From positions 2,728,001 to 2,792,000 of the forward strand of contig NZ_CP083740.1 in assembly GCF_020150455.1 (NCBI RefSeq): a DNA stretch of 64,000 bases. The letters are read 5' to 3'. Under the pieces are notes generated by a model that was not told the DNA's origin, ran no database searches, and was given only the letters and a program-made list of their open reading frames with translations. This DNA is from Bremerella sp. TYQ1. Its GTDB lineage: Bacteria; Planctomycetota; Planctomycetia; Pirellulales; Pirellulaceae. The translations under genes were made by a program, and so were the position numbers. This document shows, piece after piece, positions 28,612-38,500 of this stretch (the first letter of the stretch is position 1; every line of letters starts with the position of its first letter).

Positions 28612-28977
28612 ATGAATCGTCTACGGCGGTTTATCCTTTGGGGCATGATGCTTGCTGTCTTGGCAAGCTTCGTCGCAGCCTCGTTCCCTGTTATCGACTC
28701 CCTCTCCAAGTCGAATCGTCTTTCTAACTCTACTTGGAAAGAATCTGGTTCAAGCTCTTTCGGGAACGTGACCCTCTTCTTCTCCGAGTCGGCCGTCCGA
28801 TCTCGCTCTGAATCATCAGGCACACTTCGCTTCGAACCGCTTCGTGTTCCGCTGTCTGTCTGTGAAATGCCTGGCTGTGACGACTCCGTTGCGGTCGTCG
28901 ATTCTATTTTTTCTTCAGGACACAACCGATGCCACGTTGTGTCTCTACGATCTCTAAAAACCCGCTGGCAGATTTAA
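28612..28977 (+). CDS. Small Ser-rich hypothetical protein with signal anchor
   Basis: Possible gene of 121 residues. N-terminus RRFILWGMMLAVLASFVAAS looks like a signal peptide or signal anchor; the rest is Ser-rich with no recognisable domain and two Cys in CEMPGCDD. I chose ATG 28612 because it directly precedes the hydrophobic stretch. There is no strong ribosome site and codon use is not decisive, so this may be a spurious frame. Confidence 0.4.
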   Translation: MNRLRRFILWGMMLAVLASFVAASFPVIDSLSKSNRLSNSTWKESGSSSFGNVTLFFSESAVRSRSESSGTLRFEPLRVPLSVCEMPGCDDSVAVVDSIFSSGHNRCHVVSLRSLKTRWQI

Positions 28978-29031
28978 ACGAACGCCGAGCTTGTCGGCAA
29001 TCGTGATTCGTTTTCTGGCCATTGTTTAAGG

Positions 29032-29076
29032 GCGATCCGCCGGTTTCACTTCCCTGGTGAAACATGCGCGGATCGC
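29032..29076 (+). promoter_or_regulatory. Nested hairpin in the leader of the TPR gene
   Basis: Outer arms GCGATCCGC (29032-29040) and GCGGATCGC (29068-29076) enclose inner arms GTTTCAC (29043-29049) and GTGAAAC (29057-29063). Together they form one long imperfect stem-loop that ends 12 bases before the start codon, next to the ribosome site AAGGG. The position suggests control of translation; no known riboswitch class is recognised. Confidence 0.6.
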
Positions 29077-29088
29077 GAAGGGTTTTCT

Positions 29089-29607
29089 ATGAATCGTAAA
29101 ATTTCTCCTACCGCCAAATTGGCGGACTCCCATACGCCTGACACGGTTTTAGCGCGGGCAAAGCAGTTGATACGGCAACAGCATTACGGCCAAGCATTGA
29201 ACTTACTTCAAGCAGCCGGGAAGGACTTAGAATCGAAGAATGCGAAAGGGGTATGCCTATTGCGGCTCGGTCAGTATGAAGCAGCCGTCAGCCTGTATCG
29301 CGAGATCGTCTTCAAGCAAGGATGCGTTTGGGTTCGACCAGAGGTGCCGACTGAATACAAAGTCAACTTCGCGACCGCTCTACTTCTATCCGGCCGTAAC
29401 GAAGGTGGCCTGAACGTTCTATCCCAAGCCATGGACGAGACCCACCCAGGCGTTCAGCGACTACGCCGCTGCATCCGCCAATGGAAAAAAGGATTCACCC
29501 TTTGGGAGCGTGCAATGTGGATGCTAGGTGGAGCGAACGACATGAAGTCCCAAGTTATGCTCGACTTCGAGCCAGGTTTATTTGAAGACGGTATCGTCCA
29601 GGAATAA
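29089..29607 (+). CDS. Small TPR-like protein
   Basis: 172 residues, cytoplasmic. Helical repeats of the tetratricopeptide kind: ARAKQLIRQQHYGQALNLLQ, AKGVCLLRLGQYEAAVSLYR and NFATALLLSGRNEGGLNVLS. The C-terminus (LWERAMWMLGGANDMKSQVM) is not a repeat and could be a docking segment. Start ATG has AAGGG nearby and sits right behind a nested hairpin. A strong terminator follows, so the gene is a single-cistron unit. Function unknown. Confidence 0.8.
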   Translation: MNRKISPTAKLADSHTPDTVLARAKQLIRQQHYGQALNLLQAAGKDLESKNAKGVCLLRLGQYEAAVSLYREIVFKQGCVWVRPEVPTEYKVNFATALLLSGRNEGGLNVLSQAMDETHPGVQRLRRCIRQWKKGFTLWERAMWMLGGANDMKSQVMLDFEPGLFEDGIVQE

Positions 29608-29644
29608 GTGCCTACTCGCAACGGTATAACTTCGCGAGACATCT

Positions 29645-29685
29645 TTGGCGGCAGAAACAAATCTTTTCTGCCGCCAATTGCTTTT
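29645..29685 (+). terminator. Rho-independent terminator of the TPR gene
   Basis: Perfect 13-base-pair stem, TTGGCGGCAGAAA at 29645-29657 with TTTCTGCCGCCAA at 29665-29677, 7-base loop, then TTGCTTTT. The remaining 290 bases up to the next gene hold no other clear feature. Confidence 0.85.
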
Positions 29686-29977
29686 ACAGGGGAGCACAAT
29701 ATCTGCGCGACTTGATCTAGGTGTCTGTTGTCTTCTTAACAAAACCTAAATTGCAGACCAAGCACCTGCTGACAGCGATGGCATGCTGTGTGCTGCATAC
29801 GCTTTAAACCGTAGCCAGGCGGCCTTTCTCGCAGCAGCGCGAGCGAACCCCTAAGCAGTTAGACAATGGTTTCAGAGCTTCTTAAGGGACGCTGATCGAT
29901 GAACAACCACTCTGATCGGTCTATTGGTCGCCTCTTCGCTAAAGCCAATGACGATTCCGACCCGTAGGAGAGAACTC

Positions 29978-30847
29978 ATGAACGTGCAATCATTTCGCGA
30001 ACGTCAACAGACGGTCATGTTAGAGGGCATTGTGGGCGAACCGGTCCGCGTTTCTTATACCGATATTGGATCAGGACCGCCTATGCTACTGCTGCACGGG
30101 ATTCCTACTTGGTCGTTTCTGTTTCACGAAATGATCGATGATCTCGCCAAGCAATATCGTGTCATCGCGCCGGATATGATTGGCTATGGGTTTTCGGATC
30201 GCCGCGATTGCTTCGATCGCTCGATCGAAGTGCAAGCCAACATGGTCGAGCAGCTTCTGAAACATCTCGAAATTTCATATGCCCACTTTGTTGCTCACGA
30301 TATAGGGGGTGGTGTGGCAATGATTGTCGCCGACCGTTCTCCAGAGATTGTACGTTCGATGGTGCTTTCCAACAGCGTCGCGTATGACAGTTGGCCCATC
30401 GAAGAAATGCTTTCTCTTGCGAATCCTGACAACACCAAGATGTCGCCAGATGAGATGAAGCAGTTTCTGTCAAAGACTTTTGAAGTTGGCCTATCACGTC
30501 CGGAAAAAAGAACCGACGAGTTTAAGAACGGCATCATGGCACCGTACTTGGATCAGGAAGGAATTCGAAGCCTGGTTCGTAACGCGGCCAGTTTGAATAC
30601 CAATCACACCACTTCGCTGACAGCCCGACTCAACAAGCTTAATCAGCCAACTCTATTTCTGTGGGGTGAAGATGACAATTGGCAACCCATCTCGACTGCG
30701 GAACGTCTCGTGGAAGACATGCCTCATGCCAAATTGACTCCGATTAAGAAGTGCTCGCACTGGGTCCCTCAGGACGCCCCCGATGAATTTACCAGAGAGA
30801 CGCTGAACTTCTTAGAGTCGGTCGACGCAAGCGTGGCAAACGCCTAA
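29978..30847 (+). CDS. Alpha/beta hydrolase (haloalkane dehalogenase type)
   Basis: About 289 residues, cytoplasmic (no signal). Oxyanion motif HGIPTWSF (from His40), nucleophile AHDIGGG with Asp108, and His261 in KKCSHWVPQDAP; acid partner likely in GEDDNWQP. The Asp nucleophile places it with haloalkane dehalogenases and epoxide hydrolases. ATG 29978 has TAGGAGAG directly upstream, which decides the start over the in-frame codon at 29924. It differs clearly from the exported homologue at 26740-27699, so these are separate members of the family rather than a recent duplication. Confidence 0.9.
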   Translation: MNVQSFRERQQTVMLEGIVGEPVRVSYTDIGSGPPMLLLHGIPTWSFLFHEMIDDLAKQYRVIAPDMIGYGFSDRRDCFDRSIEVQANMVEQLLKHLEISYAHFVAHDIGGGVAMIVADRSPEIVRSMVLSNSVAYDSWPIEEMLSLANPDNTKMSPDEMKQFLSKTFEVGLSRPEKRTDEFKNGIMAPYLDQEGIRSLVRNAASLNTNHTTSLTARLNKLNQPTLFLWGEDDNWQPISTAERLVEDMPHAKLTPIKKCSHWVPQDAPDEFTRETLNFLESVDASVANA

Positions 30848-30874
30848 GGCAACCGCCACTGCGAATACCAAATC

Positions 30875-30914
30875 GCGTCTCTTCCTCAGGTCGATTTTGC
30901 TTCGGAAGAGACGC
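30875..30914. terminator. Bidirectional terminator candidate
   Basis: GCGTCTCTTCC at 30875-30885 pairs perfectly with GGAAGAGACGC at 30904-30914. It lies between the convergent hydrolase and DUF202 genes. The loop is 18 bases and T-runs are short, so efficiency is uncertain. Confidence 0.6.
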
Positions 30915-30925
30915 TTGAAAATGTG

Positions 30926-31315
30926 CTAAGGAATGGGCGTCCCTTGCATGATGAACGAGGCGGTCAGGACGACGGCGACGGCCAGCAGATTGCAGAAGAT
31001 CATTAATACCCACCACGGCAAGGAACTGCGTGCCGAGTCTCGGCAATGCCGCGTACCGCGAGCGTAACCCGCAAAACCGACCGCAAATGACAGCAGTGCG
31101 ACAAACACCATGGTCATCCCCAAACAGGCAACAGCCCATCTCGGTTCGGCGTTGGGCATAATCTTGGCAATGGCCAGACCAGTTGCCATCGAGGCGAGCC
31201 CAGTACGAATCCATGCCGAGCAAGTTCGCTCTTCCGCCATCAGTGCACGATCGACGCCTGTCATCGGATTAGAAACCTCCGCAGCCGTTGCCACCGTTTC
31301 ATTTTCACTTGTCAT
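30926..31315 (-). CDS. DUF202 (YidH-type) membrane protein
   Basis: About 129 residues with three membrane segments. The DUF202 signature is clear: LMAEERTCSAWIRTGLASMA, then GLAIAKIMP and VAFLSFAVGFAGYARGTR-like FVALLSFAVGFAGYARG. Start ATG 31315 lies inside the end of the preceding small gene (11-base overlap). Third gene of the YeiH operon. The family has no known biochemical role. Confidence 0.87.
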   Translation of the reverse strand: MTSENETVATAAEVSNPMTGVDRALMAEERTCSAWIRTGLASMATGLAIAKIMPNAEPRWAVACLGMTMVFVALLSFAVGFAGYARGTRHCRDSARSSLPWWVLMIFCNLLAVAVVLTASFIMQGTPIP

Positions 31316-31553
31316 AAGCCGCGTGATCCGCAAGTTGTTGGGTTCGTTGTTGCCGCAAGATGTCTTCCATGACCTCTAGCTCGGTGTAATACATCGCACT
31401 CGGATCAATCCGCTGCTCTTCAAGCCACTCTAGATGCTTTCTCATGCCTTTTTGCCGGGCATACGCTGGCAGGATAACCAGCCAAAACACCGCCATCAAA
31501 GCAACGGCAAGACCAAACGCCAACCGCTTTTTCAACAGAGTATCGAACATCAT
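31305..31553 (-). CDS. Small membrane protein between YeiH and DUF202 genes
   Basis: 82 residues: a membrane helix at residues 10-30 ([20 protein letters not shown]), then a charged helical tail ([20 protein letters not shown]). ATG 31553 overlaps the YeiH stop codon in an ATGA arrangement, which decides the start although the frame is open further upstream. Tight coupling suggests an accessory subunit of the YeiH transporter. No family recognised. Confidence 0.78.
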   Translation of the reverse strand: MMFDTLLKKRLAFGLAVALMAVFWLVILPAYARQKGMRKHLEWLEEQRIDPSAMYYTELEVMEDILRQQRTQQLADHAAYDK

Positions 31554-32992
31554 GGGGTCACCGATGTGGGAAAGACAACTTTGAACATCAGGTAAGCCAT
31601 CAGCAACGTTAAACACAAGTTGAGCGTCTGCCCGCAAACGTACAAGATCAACGGCTTCCCTCCTTGCAACTGTGGTAAGAGTTGCTTGAAGTTGGTCTCG
31701 AGACCGATACAAACGAAGGCAAGACAGAACAACCACCCTCGCATGGTTTTGGTCGAACCTTTGATCATTGCGTCGACCAGTTCAGGGCCAGCGGTCAGGA
31801 CGGAATAGAGCACAGAAAACAAAATCGACATCGCTAAAAAGCCCAGGACAAACTTAGGAAATCGATACCAGATTTCAGAAATGCCAACGCCAGGCGAAGA
31901 GGCATCTCGTTCGACGTAGCTAACCCAATAGATGGCCACGCAAAATGCTGTTACTCCGATCAAGATGTTTTGGATCATCTTCACCGTCGCAGCCACTTCC
32001 AAAGCTTCGTCCCCCAAAACGGCCCCGGCCGCAGCAACGGCTCCTGTCGAATCGATCGTTCCCCCAAGCCAGGCACCACCTAAGATCGGATCCATCCCTG
32101 TCGCTTTAATGATGGCTGGAAGAATCACCATCATGATCACCGTGAAACTAAGTGACATGCCGATCGCCAGCGAAAGCTCTTCCTTTTTGGCTTTACATGC
32201 TGCGGCGGTCGCGATCGCGGCGGAAACGCCACAAACGGACATGTCGGCCGAGACAACCATGTTCAAGGATCTCGAAGGAATCTTGAGAAACCTCTGGCCA
32301 AACCAATAGGTCGCAACCAGTACGATCGGCGTCACGACCCACGCCACGAACACCCCAGGCAGTCCTAACGCAAGCAGTCGATTCATCAGGACCTCAGCCC
32401 CTAACAGGACCAGGCCAGTCTTGATAAAGAACTCCGTCATAATCGCCGGCCGGACGAACGACGGTGTACCGATCGTGTTGCTGATAATCAAGCCAACCAG
32501 CAGGGCCCACAAAGCGTACTCTAAGTTATATGCCTTCAGAACAGTTTGACCTGCCAAGACATAGGCCAATGTGGCGAGTAAAAAGACAAGCGGAAACGCA
32601 ACGACAAACCGCTGGACTGACTTTCCGCGAATCTTCATTGCGGCGGCATAAAGTACCAGTAGAACGAGAAACGCTCCTCCGATCCCGACCAGCTTTCCGC
32701 TCAATGAATGGAACGGGTTCGACTCCCAACCGCCAGGCTTAGCCAAGTAGGAACTCAACGGGCTGATAACTTTCAGCGGCTCGCCCAGTTCAACGCTTTC
32801 GGCTAAACCGTCTGGACGGCCAAGCCAAACCGCAGCGAAAGCCAACGCCAGTAGCAGCGTGCCGCACCAAATGGCCCACCAATCTTCGTTGGTCTTCATA
32901 TCTTCCCACAGACTGGGACGAGCCGGCGGCTGGGTGATTTCGGCATCGCCTTCGTTTTCAATCGCAGGGGGATTTGGGGGAGTGCTCATCAT
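31550..32992 (-). CDS. YeiH-family putative sulfate/anion exporter
   Basis: 480 residues, ten or more membrane helices, conserved family PF03601 (YeiH). Family segments: [77 protein letters not shown]. It is about 120 residues longer than the usual 340-360 because of an N-terminal extension with one more membrane helix ([20 protein letters not shown]) and a long periplasmic loop. Members are linked to sulfite/sulfate or taurine-derived anion export; the anion here is unknown. AGAGG precedes the ATG. It follows the MarR gene and leads into two coupled membrane genes. Confidence 0.9.
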   Translation of the reverse strand: MMSTPPNPPAIENEGDAEITQPPARPSLWEDMKTNEDWWAIWCGTLLLALAFAAVWLGRPDGLAESVELGEPLKVISPLSSYLAKPGGWESNPFHSLSGKLVGIGGAFLVLLVLYAAAMKIRGKSVQRFVVAFPLVFLLATLAYVLAGQTVLKAYNLEYALWALLVGLIISNTIGTPSFVRPAIMTEFFIKTGLVLLGAEVLMNRLLALGLPGVFVAWVVTPIVLVATYWFGQRFLKIPSRSLNMVVSADMSVCGVSAAIATAAACKAKKEELSLAIGMSLSFTVIMMVILPAIIKATGMDPILGGAWLGGTIDSTGAVAAAGAVLGDEALEVAATVKMIQNILIGVTAFCVAIYWVSYVERDASSPGVGISEIWYRFPKFVLGFLAMSILFSVLYSVLTAGPELVDAMIKGSTKTMRGWLFCLAFVCIGLETNFKQLLPQLQGGKPLILYVCGQTLNLCLTLLMAYLMFKVVFPTSVTP

Positions 32993-33103
32993 GAACCTCT
33001 AAAAGTTGGCGGGGAGGGAAACGGGGGCAGGAGAACGTTGGCAGGATTCTTTCTCGCACGGGCCTTCAACTATTTCGACCACGCATTGGCTTGTCACATC
33101 GTT

Positions 33104-33583
33104 TTAGTCCGTTGCGTTTCGCATACTTGCTCGGACTAACTGCAACAAGCGAATCAATTCTTTCTTGTCTTTTTGCTTGAGCCCTTTGAGCAACGAGTTT
33201 TCAAACTCACGCAGTTCTTCACTCACTGGGCGAACCAGCTTTCGTCCCTTCGCGGTAATGGCGACATAAACCGTGCGGCGATCGCTTTCAGAGCGACTTC
33301 GAGTAACAAGCTCGCGATTCAGCAGGCGATCGACCAACGCTGTCACTGCTGGCACAATTTGCACGAGCCGTTCGCCGATTTCACCGCATGTCAACGGACG
33401 ATCCTCCATGTCCAAGATTCGCAGCAAGTTGTACTGCGAGAATGTCAACTCGCGCGGACGGAAGAATTGAGACAACTGATTATCGAGCTGGTCGCCGGTT
33501 CGCGTGAGACTGACAATTGCCTCTTGAGAGACACTCGCAAATGGCTGGCATCGCTTCAGTTCGTGATAAAGATCGTCCATCAA
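33104..33583 (-). CDS. MarR-family regulator
   Basis: 159 residues. Winged-helix core: LTFSQYNLLRILDMEDRPLT, CGEIGERLVQIVPAVTALVD, RLLNRELVTRSRSESDRRTV (the wing with the DRR motif), and AITAKGRKL. Dimer helices lie at both ends. It is 111 bases upstream of the YeiH operon on the same strand and divergent from the FAD/NAD(P) protein gene, so both are candidate targets. A TTATGCATAA palindrome stands in the divergent space. Confidence 0.92.
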   Translation of the reverse strand: MMDDLYHELKRCQPFASVSQEAIVSLTRTGDQLDNQLSQFFRPRELTFSQYNLLRILDMEDRPLTCGEIGERLVQIVPAVTALVDRLLNRELVTRSRSESDRRTVYVAITAKGRKLVRPVSEELREFENSLLKGLKQKDKKELIRLLQLVRASMRNATD

Positions 33584-33653
33584 TTTGAACTTATATGAAG
33601 GTGGGGCGGTGAAAGAAGGAAGGCATCAACATTTCCGTTGACGGATTATAATC

Positions 33654-33663
33654 TTATGCATAA
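33654..33663. promoter_or_regulatory. Palindrome in the marR divergent space
   Basis: TTATGCATAA, perfect 10-base palindrome within an AT-rich stretch (the flanking AT pairs extend the symmetry to 16 bases with two mismatches). It lies 71 bases before the MarR start and 105 before the FAD/NAD(P) gene start. MarR proteins bind such symmetric AT-rich sites, so this is a candidate operator. Confidence 0.5.
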
Positions 33664-33767
33664 AATAAAAATCGATCAAGCGATTCCCCATTCCTTTTCG
33701 AGGTCTCAAGCGAAAACCTCGAGTTGTCGGTTGCTTTCCCATTCCTCCCTCCCCTTATTGGCCTGCC

Positions 33768-35192
33768 ATGCAAACCATTGCTATCATCGGAGGCGGCTTC
33801 AGCGGAACGTTGTCGGCCGTCAACATCACTCGCTTTGCTCAATCGCCGCAGCGGATTGTGATCGTTAACTCTGGTCGTCCTTTTGGAAGAGGGACGGCTT
33901 ACGGCACGACACGGAACGAACATCTGCTGAACGTCGCGGCGCGAAACATGTCAGCGTTTCCTGACCATCCCAATCACTTCGTGGAATGGTTGCGTTCGCG
34001 CTGCGATTTCGACAGTCTTACCGATGAAGTTTTGCGAGAAACGTTTATTCCTCGTCGGATCTATGGAGACTATATTCGCAGCCTGGCCGCACATTACCTG
34101 GGCAACGCGGATCCACGAAGCCAGATTAATTGTCAGGTCGTGGAAGACTCCGCAGTCGACATTGAACCGCACGGCCAAAATGGAGGTGTCGTCGTGCTTG
34201 AGAACGGAGATCCTATCGAAGCGAATGCCATTCTTTTGGCCACCGGAAATCAGCCTCCCTTCGGATTGCCAGGGGCAACTAAACTGGCCAACGACCGACG
34301 CTACTGCACTAACCCTTGGAAGAATTGGCACGAGAACGTTCCCAGCGAAGACAAGCATATCGTCATTCTAGGAACTGGCCTGACGGCGGTGGACGTGATC
34401 GTAACGTTGCGAAAAAAAGGCTGGAACGGCAAGATCACTGCGATCTCGCGAAACGGCATTCTGCCGCAACGTCACTTCCGAGGCATCGAATGGCCGACAG
34501 CAATTCCAGACGACGGCCAGACACGTACGCTGAAAGAACTGGTCAAGTTGATTCGCCAAGATTGCGATCGCCTGCGCAGTGCCAGCCAAAATCCGGCAAT
34601 CGCGGTCGATAAGCTTCGTAGTCAAACGCAGCAGCTTTGGCGCAATTTATCGGTCGACGAAAGGAAGTTATTCCTAACGAAATATGCCGCGGAATGGAAT
34701 GCCATTCGACACCGTATCGCAGGCCCCATTCACGACGCGGTTACCGACTCGATCGACTGCGGGCAACTCACCATCGTTCCGGCTCGTATCGAATCGCTTG
34801 TTGCCGGCGAGCATTCCATCGAAGTTAACTTGGCTGCAGGGGATAGCGATTCGACCAAAATCGACGGCGACTACGTGATCAATTGCACCGGCCCCAAGGC
34901 CCGCTTCTCTGATTCGCAAATCCCACTTTATCGAAACCTGTTCGAGCGTGGCCTCGCTAAGCCAGATGAAATGGATATGGGAATCGAAATCACCGACGAC
35001 TTCGCCGTCGTGAACCGAGACGATCAGGCCTCCAACAATCTCTACGCCATTGGCCCAATCCTCAAAGGGACGCTGTGGGAAACTATCGCGGTTCCTGAAC
35101 TTCGCCAGCAAGCGATGACGGTCGCCCAGACCATCCTGAAGCAAAAACCTGTTCAATGGTCCAGCCAAGACACGATCGAATACCGAATCTAG
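33768..35192 (+). CDS. FAD/NAD(P)-binding protein (NAD_binding_9 type)
   Basis: 474 residues, cytoplasmic flavoprotein. Dinucleotide site IAIIGGGFSGTLSAVNI at residue 4, then RPFGRGTAYGTTRNEHLLNV and ARNMSAFPDHPNHFVEWL, which are hallmarks of PF13454. A second nucleotide site HIVILGTGLTAVDVIVTLR is at about residue 198, and DYVINCTGP at about 365. Reaction unknown; homologues are called hydroxyacylglutathione-like or HydR-type oxidoreductases without strong evidence. Divergent from marR. Confidence 0.88.
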   Translation: MQTIAIIGGGFSGTLSAVNITRFAQSPQRIVIVNSGRPFGRGTAYGTTRNEHLLNVAARNMSAFPDHPNHFVEWLRSRCDFDSLTDEVLRETFIPRRIYGDYIRSLAAHYLGNADPRSQINCQVVEDSAVDIEPHGQNGGVVVLENGDPIEANAILLATGNQPPFGLPGATKLANDRRYCTNPWKNWHENVPSEDKHIVILGTGLTAVDVIVTLRKKGWNGKITAISRNGILPQRHFRGIEWPTAIPDDGQTRTLKELVKLIRQDCDRLRSASQNPAIAVDKLRSQTQQLWRNLSVDERKLFLTKYAAEWNAIRHRIAGPIHDAVTDSIDCGQLTIVPARIESLVAGEHSIEVNLAAGDSDSTKIDGDYVINCTGPKARFSDSQIPLYRNLFERGLAKPDEMDMGIEITDDFAVVNRDDQASNNLYAIGPILKGTLWETIAVPELRQQAMTVAQTILKQKPVQWSSQDTIEYRI

Positions 35193-35224
35193 TTGTCCGA
35201 ACGGTTAGACTAAATAAACATTTC

Positions 35225-35265
35225 GCCCTTCGCCGAACGCATTTTGGCAAGGGTTTTTCTTTTTG
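35225..35265 (+). terminator. Terminator after the flavoprotein gene
   Basis: Stem CCCTTcGCC with GGCaAGGG, imperfect, followed by GTTTTTCTTTTT. The rest of the 342-base gap to the next gene holds AT-rich DNA with no other clear feature and presumably the promoter of the PSD1/DUF1501 pair. Confidence 0.6.
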
Positions 35266-35534
35266 CTAGACGCGAGGATCTCCGGCATTGGCTTGCGTTT
35301 TCACGGAGATAAGAAACTCCGTTCTTTCATAAACAATCAGCCCACTTAACAATAAACATCTTTTTGGGTTGCATAAATTGGCGGATTGGGCGATGTTGGA
35401 ATGTCTACTTTCCTGATTCATCGGATCAAGCCGGTAATTTTTCGTGGGATCTAAACCAACACCACGTTCAAACCAGCTGACCTGCCCTCCTTTTCCCTCC
35501 TAAAGTGCTTCCTCGATTACGGAACGAACGTCGT

Positions 35535-38500
35535 ATGACACGCTTCCTTGTGGCATGTTGCCTGCTGCTTCTGTTGACGTCAGGCCTCTCGGCCGAAACG
35601 CCGATTGTGTTCAATCGCGATGTTCGTCCCATCCTGTCAGACCGATGCTTTGCTTGCCATGGTCCAGACGCTAGTTCACGTGCGGCCGATTTGCGCCTGG
35701 ACGATCGCGAGTCGGCAACCCAAGACCTTGGTGGGCATCGAGCAATTGTCGAAGGAAATGCGAATCAAAGTGAGCTGATTCGACGCGTTACATCATCTGA
35801 TGAATTCGAGGTGATGCCTCCGCCGGAACATGGTGAACCGTTGACTTCAACAGAGATCGGTGTGCTTCGCCAATGGATCAATCAAGGGGCCCGGTATCAA
35901 AAGCATTGGTCCTTCGAGTCACTCAAACGACCAGCAGTTCCAGCTGGCGCGGCGCATCCGGTCGACGCATTCGTGCGTTCCCAGCTGAAGAGCACCGAGC
36001 TGACGCCCTCCGCTCAAGCCGATCCAAGGATACTTGCCCGGCGCCTGGCTTTTGACATTACGGGGCTCCCTCCTGAGACTGACGTGGTCGATACGTTTGT
36101 GACCAGCCCGACCGACGCGAACTATCAGTCGATGGTCAATCAGCTTCTCGAATCGCCTCACTATGGCGAACGGATGGCGATCTATTGGCTAGACTTAGTC
36201 CGATATGCCGACACCCTTGGCTATCATGGCGACCAACCTCGCAGTGTGTCCCCCTACCGCGACTACGTGATCGAAGCTTTCAATGAAAACAAACCGTTCG
36301 ATCAATTCACCATCGAACAGCTGGCAGGTGACCTACTTCCGGAAGCCACTCTTACGCAGAAAGTTGCGTCGACTTATAACCGCTTGAACCGTGCTTCAGG
36401 CGAAGGGGGCGTGCAGCCCAAGGAATACCTGGCCAAGTATTCCGCGGATCGTGTACGAACGACGGGGGCGGTTTGGCTTGGGCTTACCACCGGCTGTGCT
36501 GAATGCCATGATCACAAGTTCGATCCGATCACGGCTCGCGATTTTTATAGCTTTGCTGCATTCTTCGCGGACATCAAAGAGCAAGGGATCGTTCGCAGCG
36601 CGATGCATGTTGCTCAGTTGCCTGTCCCAACTCCGGAGCAAGAGCAGCAACTTGCTTTACTCAACAAGCAAATCCAAGAAGCGGAAGAGCGTTATCAGCA
36701 GCGATCACCAGAGATCGTTGCCGCGCGAATTGCCTGGGAGAAAAAGCTTAAAGACCAGACCGATCACTGGCAGATCGTAACACCAAGAGAAGCTCGCTCG
36801 GAAGGTAATGCCAAGCTCGATATCTTGGAAGATGGTTCAGTATTGGCCAGCGGCAAGAATCCGGATCGTGACGTTTACCTGCTTACCGTTGATGCTGCCG
36901 AGTTCTCTAGCCAATCAGGTCTGATCGCACTCCGACTTGAGTTGATGCCTGATAAGTCTCTCCCCAAAAGTGGTCCTGGCCGCGCCAGCAACGGCAACTT
37001 GGTTCTGCATGCCGTCGAGATGGTCGTGAACAACCGGAAAGTAAAATGGGACAAAGCGGTTGCTTCCCATAGCCAAAAGAATCATTCGCCTCAGTACGTA
37101 GTCGATAGGCTTAAAAACGGCTGGGCCATTCTGCCGCAGACTGGGAAGCCTCAGCAACTGATCCTCAGCGGACACGTGCTGGATGACCCATCTTCGGAGG
37201 AAATCCAAACAAAAGCATACGAGATACGATTGCGGCAGAACCACGGCGGCGGCCATAACCTCGGTCGCTTCCGGCTTTCTGTTTCCCGAGATGCCGAAGC
37301 AGTGACTTCGTTGCTGAACATACCGGGCGAGGTACGCCAGATTGCGGGAGTTCCGGCTGACGAAAGAACACCTGACCAACAGGCAACGATCGACACTATT
37401 TTTCGCGAGCAAACTCCACTGCTGAAGGAAACCCGAGACCTCTTGTCGAAGCTGCGACAAGATAAGGAGAAGCTAGAAAAGTCGATTGTGACCACGTTGG
37501 CTACGACGGCAACCGACCCGCGAACGATCCGCATTCTCCCACGCGGGAACTGGATGGATGATTCCGGAGAAGTTGTTGATCCCGCGGTTCCACACTTCTT
37601 ACCACCGTTTGAACAATCATCCAACGAACGTCTGACGCGTCTCGACTTAGCCAAGTGGATGACATCCAAGAATAATCCATTGGTCGCGCGAACATTTGTT
37701 AACCGCGTGTGGATGTTGTTCTTCGGGCAGGGGCTCTCGCGTACTGTCGACGACTTGGGATCTCAAGGGCAGCCTCCCACGCATCCTGAACTCTTAGACT
37801 GGCTCGCCGACGAATTCATCGAAAGCGGTTGGGATGTGAAGCACTTAATAAAACTGATTGTCACCTCCGAGACCTATCGTCAGTCGTCCAACGTCGATGC
37901 CGAAGCCCGAAAGAAGGATCCTTATAACCTGCAGTATTCTCGCCAATCACGCTGGCGACTCGACGCTGAGATGATTCGAGACAACGCACTTTCTGTAAGT
38001 GGTTTGCTTAACCCTGCCATTGGTGGTGCGAGTGCGAAACCTTATCAGCCGGCTGGGTACTGGGCCCAGTTGAACTTCCCTAAGCGGACGTATCAACACG
38101 ACACTGGCCCCAATCAATATCGACGTGGTGTCTACACCCATTGGCAAAGAACGTTTCTTCACCCCAGCATGTTGGCCTTCGATGCTCCTGCGCGTGAGGA
38201 ATGTACCGCCCAGCGATCACGTTCCAACACACCGCTTCAGTCGCTGGTTTTGCTGAACGACCCAACGTTTGTGGAAGCGGCCAGAGCCCTGGCAACAGAA
38301 ACGATCAGGCAAGACGCGAACGACTTTGCGGATCGTCTTTCGTGGATGATTCATAAAACGCTTATGCGTGCTCCTCGCCCTGAAGAGGTAACGCTCCTTA
38401 AGCAGCTGTACCAAACCGATCTTGCTCGTTATCGTAGCGAAGCGGAAGCGGCTCAGCAGATTGTGACCGTAGGAATGACACCGGTCCCAGAAGATATCGA

